Source: SAR92 clade bacterium H455
Lineage (GTDB): Bacteria; Pseudomonadota; Gammaproteobacteria; Pseudomonadales; Porticoccaceae
NCBI GenBank assembly: GCA_024802545.1
Contig: CP103416.1
Span: forward strand, 2,480,001 to 2,544,000
DNA: 64,000 bases
Direction: 5' to 3'
The notes beneath the pieces were generated by a model, which was not told where the DNA came from, made no database searches, and was given only the letters and a program-made list of their open reading frames with translations. The first letter of the stretch is position 1; the number at the start of each line of letters is the position of its first letter. The translations under genes and the position numbers were made by a program. This document shows positions 59,830 through 64,000 of the stretch, one piece after another.

Positions 59830-61623
59830 TCAACTTTTTAATACGGCGAGGAAGGCATCTTGGGGAATTTCAACATTACCCACCTGCTTCATGCGTTTCT
59901 TGCCGGCTTTCTGCTTCTCAAGTAATTTCTTTTTACGCGACACGTCGCCACCGTAGCATTTCGCGGTCACATTTTTACGCAGCGCTTTAACCGTTGTTCG
60001 AGCCACTACACTGCCACCGATCGCGGCTTGAATAGCAACATCAAACATCTGCCGGGGAATCAGTTCTTTCATTTTGTCAGCCAGAGTACGGCCTTTATTC
60101 TGCGAGCTATCTCTGTGCACAATAGCTGCTAGAGCATCGACACGGTCGCCGTTAATCAACACATCCAGACGCACTAGATTGGCAGCCTGAAAGCGTACAA
60201 AGGTATAATCCAATGAAGCAAAACCGCGACTGACTGATTTGAGTCTGTCAAAGAAGTCCATAACCACTTCACTCATGGGCAGCTCATAGCTGATCGAAAC
60301 CTGACCACCGACGAACTGCATATCTTTTTGCACGCCGCGCTTTTCAACACAGAGAGAGATAACATTGCCCACATAATCTTTCGGTACCAAAATATTGGCT
60401 TCACAGATTGGCTCGCGCATCTCGTCGATCTGAGCCGGATCTGGCAGCGCAGAGGGATTGGACATCTGCAGAATATCGCCACTGTTGGTAAGAATTTCGT
60501 AGACTACTGTAGGGGCAGTGGTGATCAGATTGAGATCGTACTCACGTTCGAGACGCTCTTGGATAATCTCCATATGCAGCATACCAAGGAAGCCACAGCG
60601 GAAACCAAAGCCCAGTGCATCAGAACTCTCAGGTTCATAGAACAGTGAGGCATCGTTGACGGCTAACTTGGACAACGCTTCGCGGAAATCTTCAAAATCA
60701 TCTGAGTCAACCGGAAACATGCCAGCATAGACCTGAGGCTTAACGCGCTGAAATCCGGGCAGCGCCTCAGTGTCTGAGGTGCTCAGATTAGTAATGGTGT
60801 CGCCTACAGGCGCACCTAAAATATCTTTAATGCCGGCCACCATAAAGCCCACTTCACCGGCTCTTAGCACACCAGTCTCTTTGCGCTTCGGGGTAAATAC
60901 ACCAACACTGTCGACCACATGGCCCTTGCCAATGGTCTTGGCGATAATTTTACTCTTGGTGGTCAAGGTGCCCTGCATAACGCGCACTAGGGAGACTACA
61001 CCCAGATAGTTATCAAACCAGGAGTCAATAATCAGCGCCTGTAGCGGTGCATCTACATCACCCACTGGGGGCGGCACCTTACATACTAGCTCTTCGAGTA
61101 TGTCATTGATGCCTTCACCGGTTTTAGCACTGCAGCGAACCGCGTCAGTGGCTTCAATACCGATAATATTTTCAATTTCATTGATCACTTTTTCTGGTTC
61201 GGCCTGGGGCAGATCCATTTTATTTAGTACCGGAATCACTTCTAGGCCCTGAGCAATCGCCGTGTAGCAATTGGCTACAGACTGAGCTTCAACGCCCTGG
61301 GCCGCATCGACGATCAATAGTGCGCCTTCACAGGCAGCCAGTGAGCGGGACACTTCATAGGAAAAGTCTACGTGTCCTGGAGTATCGATAAAGTTCAGCT
61401 GGTAGGTTTTACCATCCTTCGCCGTATAGGGCAGCGTCACGCTCTGGGCTTTGATGGTAATACCGCGCTCGCGCTCAATATCCATGGAATCGAGAACCTG
61501 AGCGGCCATTTCACGATCAGCCAAGCCTCCACAGACCTGAATAAAACGGTCAGCGATAGTCGATTTGCCGTGGTCAATATGGGCAATAATTGAAAAATTT
61601 CGGATATGACTTAAATCGGACAA
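59830..61623 (-). CDS. lepA: Elongation factor 4 (LepA)
   Basis: 597 residues. Begins at TTG; the product start [12 protein letters not shown] matches the family, and no better start is available. GTPase domain with [16 protein letters not shown] and N-K-M-D; EF-G-like domains II, III and V; and the LepA-specific C-terminal domain ending K-K-R-M-K-Q-V-G. Acts on ribosomes during initiation or under ionic stress. mucD/degP-lepA-lepB order is conserved, but an extra gene and a strong hairpin lie upstream here. Confidence 0.97.
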   Translation of the reverse strand: MSDLSHIRNFSIIAHIDHGKSTIADRFIQVCGGLADREMAAQVLDSMDIERERGITIKAQSVTLPYTAKDGKTYQLNFIDTPGHVDFSYEVSRSLAACEGALLIVDAAQGVEAQSVANCYTAIAQGLEVIPVLNKMDLPQAEPEKVINEIENIIGIEATDAVRCSAKTGEGINDILEELVCKVPPPVGDVDAPLQALIIDSWFDNYLGVVSLVRVMQGTLTTKSKIIAKTIGKGHVVDSVGVFTPKRKETGVLRAGEVGFMVAGIKDILGAPVGDTITNLSTSDTEALPGFQRVKPQVYAGMFPVDSDDFEDFREALSKLAVNDASLFYEPESSDALGFGFRCGFLGMLHMEIIQERLEREYDLNLITTAPTVVYEILTNSGDILQMSNPSALPDPAQIDEMREPICEANILVPKDYVGNVISLCVEKRGVQKDMQFVGGQVSISYELPMSEVVMDFFDRLKSVSRGFASLDYTFVRFQAANLVRLDVLINGDRVDALAAIVHRDSSQNKGRTLADKMKELIPRQMFDVAIQAAIGGSVVARTTVKALRKNVTAKCYGGDVSRKKKLLEKQKAGKKRMKQVGNVEIPQDAFLAVLKS

Positions 61624-61688
61624 GGGTTTGTTCTGCCAGTAGAAAATGCGAGCGCAGTTTAGCCTATTCGCGGCCCCTGCGCTATCGG

Positions 61689-61717
61689 CTGCGCCCCCTA
61701 TTAGTCAGGGGGCGCAG
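61689..61717. repeat. Strong GC hairpin between the methyltransferase-like gene and lepA
   Basis: CTGCGCCCCCT (61689-61699) and AGGGGGCGCAG (61707-61717) form a perfect 11-bp stem with a 7-base loop. On the minus strand no T-run follows, so it is not a classical terminator in the direction of the genes. It lies in the leader of lepA, about 65 bases upstream of the TTG. A GCGCAGTTTA direct repeat (61652-61661 and 61712-61721) overlaps its edge. Confidence 0.65.
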
Positions 61718-61814
61718 TTTAAAGAGAGCTTAGATATTTAGATCTGTTTCTGAGTGCATTCTGATCTAGTTGCGAACAGGCTCAAAAGGCGCTTAGAACC
61801 CATTCATAAGATAC

Positions 61815-62657
61815 TCAGAGCTTAACAAAACGCAATGTCATGCGATCAGTTTCGCCGATAGCACTGTACTTTTTTCTGTTATTGTCTTTCTCACGATAAC
61901 TGGGGGGCAGAGACCAAACACCCTTGGGGTGATCCTTGGTGTCTTTAGCATTGGCATTAATTTCAGACTGGGCCACCAGCTTAAAGCCCATACTTTCCAC
62001 CAATTTAATTAAATAGGCTTGTGGCACATAGCCCTGCTCAGCAGCTTGCTTAATGTCGGCATCCGATGCAGCGCGATGTTGCACTACACCGAGCACGCCA
62101 CCTTTTTTTAAAACACGGTTAAATGCCTTATAAGCTTGCTCTATGCCACCGTAGCGTATCCAGTTATGGCTGTTTCTGAAGGTCAGGACCATATCCTGAG
62201 AACCATTGGCAATCTTGGTTAGGTATCCTTCATTTTCGAAGACTTCAGTCTTAACTTGCCCGTAGACCTCAGGGCTTGCCTCCAACTTGGCTATATATCG
62301 ATTGTGCACATTGCGCATATAGTCAGAGGGGTTATCGGCACCAAAGCTGGCTACGGTTAACTGGCCTTGATCTTTTAAGATCGGCGCCAGAACTTCGCTG
62401 TACCAACCGCCGCCAGGAAGTATTTCAAGCACCTTCATAGCCGGCTTTATGCCAAAAAAAATCAGCGTCTCTTTGGGGTGGCGCTGGCTATCCCGAGCCC
62501 TGTTTTTGTCACTGCGGTGATCACCGGCAATAGCATTATCAATCACTCGGCTGACTGCTGATTCAGAACTAGAAACTGCATTGGCATTGAGCGATAACAA
62601 TGAAAATGTAATCGCCAGTAGCAACGTTAACCTCGTCGTCTTCGTATTTTTTTTCAT
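61815..62657 (-). CDS. Exported class I methyltransferase-fold protein (COG4798-like)
   Basis: 280 residues. A signal peptide (basic K-K-N-T-K, hydrophobic 10-22, A-N-A cleavage near 27) precedes a Rossmann methyltransferase domain. The domain has motif I V-L-E-I-L-P-G-G-G-W-Y (76-86), a motif-IV-like M-V-L-T-F-R-N-S-H-N-W, and K-K-G-G-V-L-G-V-V-Q-H post-motif. Predicted methyltransferases of this type with signal peptides occur in marine and freshwater proteobacteria; no substrate is known to me. A SAM-dependent enzyme in the periplasm is unusual because SAM is cytoplasmic. Sits between degP/mucD and lepA, probably in its own unit. Confidence 0.82.
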   Translation of the reverse strand: MKKNTKTTRLTLLLAITFSLLSLNANAVSSSESAVSRVIDNAIAGDHRSDKNRARDSQRHPKETLIFFGIKPAMKVLEILPGGGWYSEVLAPILKDQGQLTVASFGADNPSDYMRNVHNRYIAKLEASPEVYGQVKTEVFENEGYLTKIANGSQDMVLTFRNSHNWIRYGGIEQAYKAFNRVLKKGGVLGVVQHRAASDADIKQAAEQGYVPQAYLIKLVESMGFKLVAQSEINANAKDTKDHPKGVWSLPPSYREKDNNRKKYSAIGETDRMTLRFVKL

Positions 62658-62733
62658 ACCTGATGTTCCTGTTAAGGGTTAATTTTCATTCACTATCGCA
62701 GATTTAACATCAGTCTAGTACTGCGCGAGCAAT

Positions 62734-64000
62734 TTACTTATCCAAAATGATAGTCCGCGAAATCGCTCTACCCTGACGATAGAAGCGGATTAATACCGGC
62801 GTATCCAGAGGTAATTCTCGAACTACCTGAGCGTACTCATCGCCGTCATCAATACGACTGTAGCCAAGCTGCAAGATCACGTCGCCACGATTTAAGCCCG
62901 ACTCTGAGCCAGCAGAATCTGGCGAAACCTGCTCTATAACCACGCCGCCGCGAATACCCAGAGAGCTCATTTCACGATCACTGAGATCGGCAACTACCAG
63001 ACCCAGACGGTCGCTGCCATCGCTAGCACCGGCGACACTAGAATCACCACTATCAAGGCGTCCGATTTGGATGGTTAATTTCTTTAATTTGCCCTTGCGG
63101 TAAAGTTCCACCGGAGCCTTTTTTTCTGGAGCCAGCATACCGACAACATGGGGTAAATCACCAGAGTCAATAATCCGCTGCTTGTTAAACCGCACGATTA
63201 CATCACCCGGCTTAATGCCACCTTTGTCTGCTGGACTATCTGGCTCAACAGCATTGATTAGTGCGCCCTGAGGTCGGTCCAGCTCCAGTGATCGAGCTAA
63301 ATCTTTATCCACATCCTGAATCACCACACCAAGCCAGCCGCGCTGCACTTCGCCATTTTCCATAAGCTGTTCTATAACACCGACGGCGACACTGGTAGGA
63401 ATAGCAAAAGAGAGGCCAATAGAGCCCCCGGAGCGGGAATAGATCTGCGAGTTAATACCTACCACTTCGCCGTCCAGATTAAACAGTGGGCCACCGGAAT
63501 TGCCCGGATTAATCGCCACATCAGTCTGAATAAAGGGCACATAATTTTCCCCTTTTTCAGTGGGAATACTGCGCCCTATGGCACTGACAATGCCGACGCT
63601 AGCGGAATAGTCGAGACCAAAGGGAGAGCCTATGGCCAGCACCCATTCACCGACCTTAAGCTGGTCTGGCGCGGCCAGTTTAAGAGCCGGCAAATTATCC
63701 GCCTCGATCTTGAGCAGGGCGAGATCTGAGCGACGATCTTTGCCCACCACTGTGGCTGTAAATTCACGTCGGTCAGAAAAGCGCACAACAATCTCATCGG
63801 CACCATCGATTACATGGTGATTGGTAATAATGTAGCCATCTTCGGAGATCACAAAGCCCGAACCCATGGCCATTACTGGGCGCTGGGTTTGCGGTCGCTG
63901 GCGCTGCTGAAATAGATCGCGAAAGATTTCTGGGATCTGGCCCGGCGCCATCTGCGCCGACTTACTTTTGCGGGCCTTCTGCACCGTATTGATTTTCACC
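62734..64000 (-). CDS. mucD: DegP/MucD-type periplasmic serine protease (N-terminus beyond window)
   Basis: About 421 residues are visible; the signal peptide and first part lie beyond the right edge, and the frame stays open to it. Trypsin-like domain with His in I-T-N-H-H-V, Asp in S-D-L-A-L-L-K, and Ser in N-P-G-N-S-G-G-P. Two PDZ domains follow (about 215-305 and 325-415). Degrades or refolds misfolded envelope proteins. In Pseudomonas mucD ends the algU-mucABCD stress operon and precedes lepA, and the same neighbourhood here supports the name mucD, though degP/degQ are alternatives. Confidence 0.93.
   Translation of the reverse strand, partial: VKINTVQKARKSKSAQMAPGQIPEIFRDLFQQRQRPQTQRPVMAMGSGFVISEDGYIITNHHVIDGADEIVVRFSDRREFTATVVGKDRRSDLALLKIEADNLPALKLAAPDQLKVGEWVLAIGSPFGLDYSASVGIVSAIGRSIPTEKGENYVPFIQTDVAINPGNSGGPLFNLDGEVVGINSQIYSRSGGSIGLSFAIPTSVAVGVIEQLMENGEVQRGWLGVVIQDVDKDLARSLELDRPQGALINAVEPDSPADKGGIKPGDVIVRFNKQRIIDSGDLPHVVGMLAPEKKAPVELYRKGKLKKLTIQIGRLDSGDSSVAGASDGSDRLGLVVADLSDREMSSLGIRGGVVIEQVSPDSAGSESGLNRGDVILQLGYSRIDDGDEYAQVVRELPLDTPVLIRFYRQGRAISRTIILDK

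Overview
This 64 kb window is a dense, housekeeping-type stretch of a gammaproteobacterial chromosome. Almost every gene belongs to a universally or widely conserved family, with no insertion sequence, prophage gene, CRISPR array, integrase, toxin-antitoxin pair or tRNA/rRNA that I can see. No gene-free stretch exceeds about 250 bases. Base composition is near 50% GC by eye. The gene blocks match Pseudomonas-like gammaproteobacteria: hisZ-purA beside hflC-hflK-hflX-hfq-miaA-mutL-amiC-tsaE-nnr/queG-orn/rsgA-rhdA-psd; mrcA divergent from pilMNOPQ-aroK-aroB then gltBD-hemE; mrcA-yrfG-hslR-hslO-pckA; relA-mazG; and degP/mucD-lepA-lepB-rnc-era-recO-acpS. A plausible source is a marine gammaproteobacterium of the Cellvibrionales/OMG type, but that is inference from gene order and composition, not proven.

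Layout. 0-3.3 kb: cysteine-rich gene end, glutathione transferase, rlmA, a glycerate-kinase-like gene and a CBS-domain protein. 3.4-16.7 kb (minus strand): adenylate biosynthesis and His regulation (purA, hisZ), the Hfl membrane-protease regulators with HflX and Hfq, tRNA modification (miaA, tsaE), mismatch repair (mutL), cell separation (amiC) and NAD(P)HX repair (nnr). 16.7-21.4 kb: queG, orn, rsgA, rhdA, psd. 21.3-30 kb (minus): a degenerate HD-GYP protein, hemE, and glutamate synthase gltBD. 30-37 kb (minus): aroB, aroK and the type IV pilus alignment and secretin operon pilMNOPQ. 37.2-43.5 kb (plus): mrcA, yrfG, Hsp15, Hsp33, pckA. 43.7-52.3 kb (minus): cytochrome c5-like protein, trpS, an M18 aminopeptidase, a hydroxyacid dehydrogenase, uppP, tsaB, a histone H1-like Lys/Ala repeat protein, adk, mazG. 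52.4-64 kb (minus): relA, cysM, acpS, recO, era, rnc, DUF4845, lepB, lepA, a secreted methyltransferase-fold protein, and the truncated DegP/MucD protease.

Functional links: Hfq, MiaA, TsaE/TsaB, RsgA, LepA, Era, RNase III, Hsp15 and RlmA form a strong RNA/translation theme. HflK/HflC, LepB and DegP cover membrane and envelope quality control. PilM-Q and MrcA cover envelope machines. MutL carries the endonuclease motif expected in bacteria without Dam-directed mismatch repair.

I did not find a convincing undescribed multi-gene system. The best leads are smaller: an HD-GYP protein that has lost most metal ligands and overlaps psd tail-to-tail by 113 bases, a histone-like gene with perfect 42-bp tandem repeats and several palindromes upstream, a signal-peptide-bearing methyltransferase-fold protein, and several strong uncatalogued intergenic hairpins.
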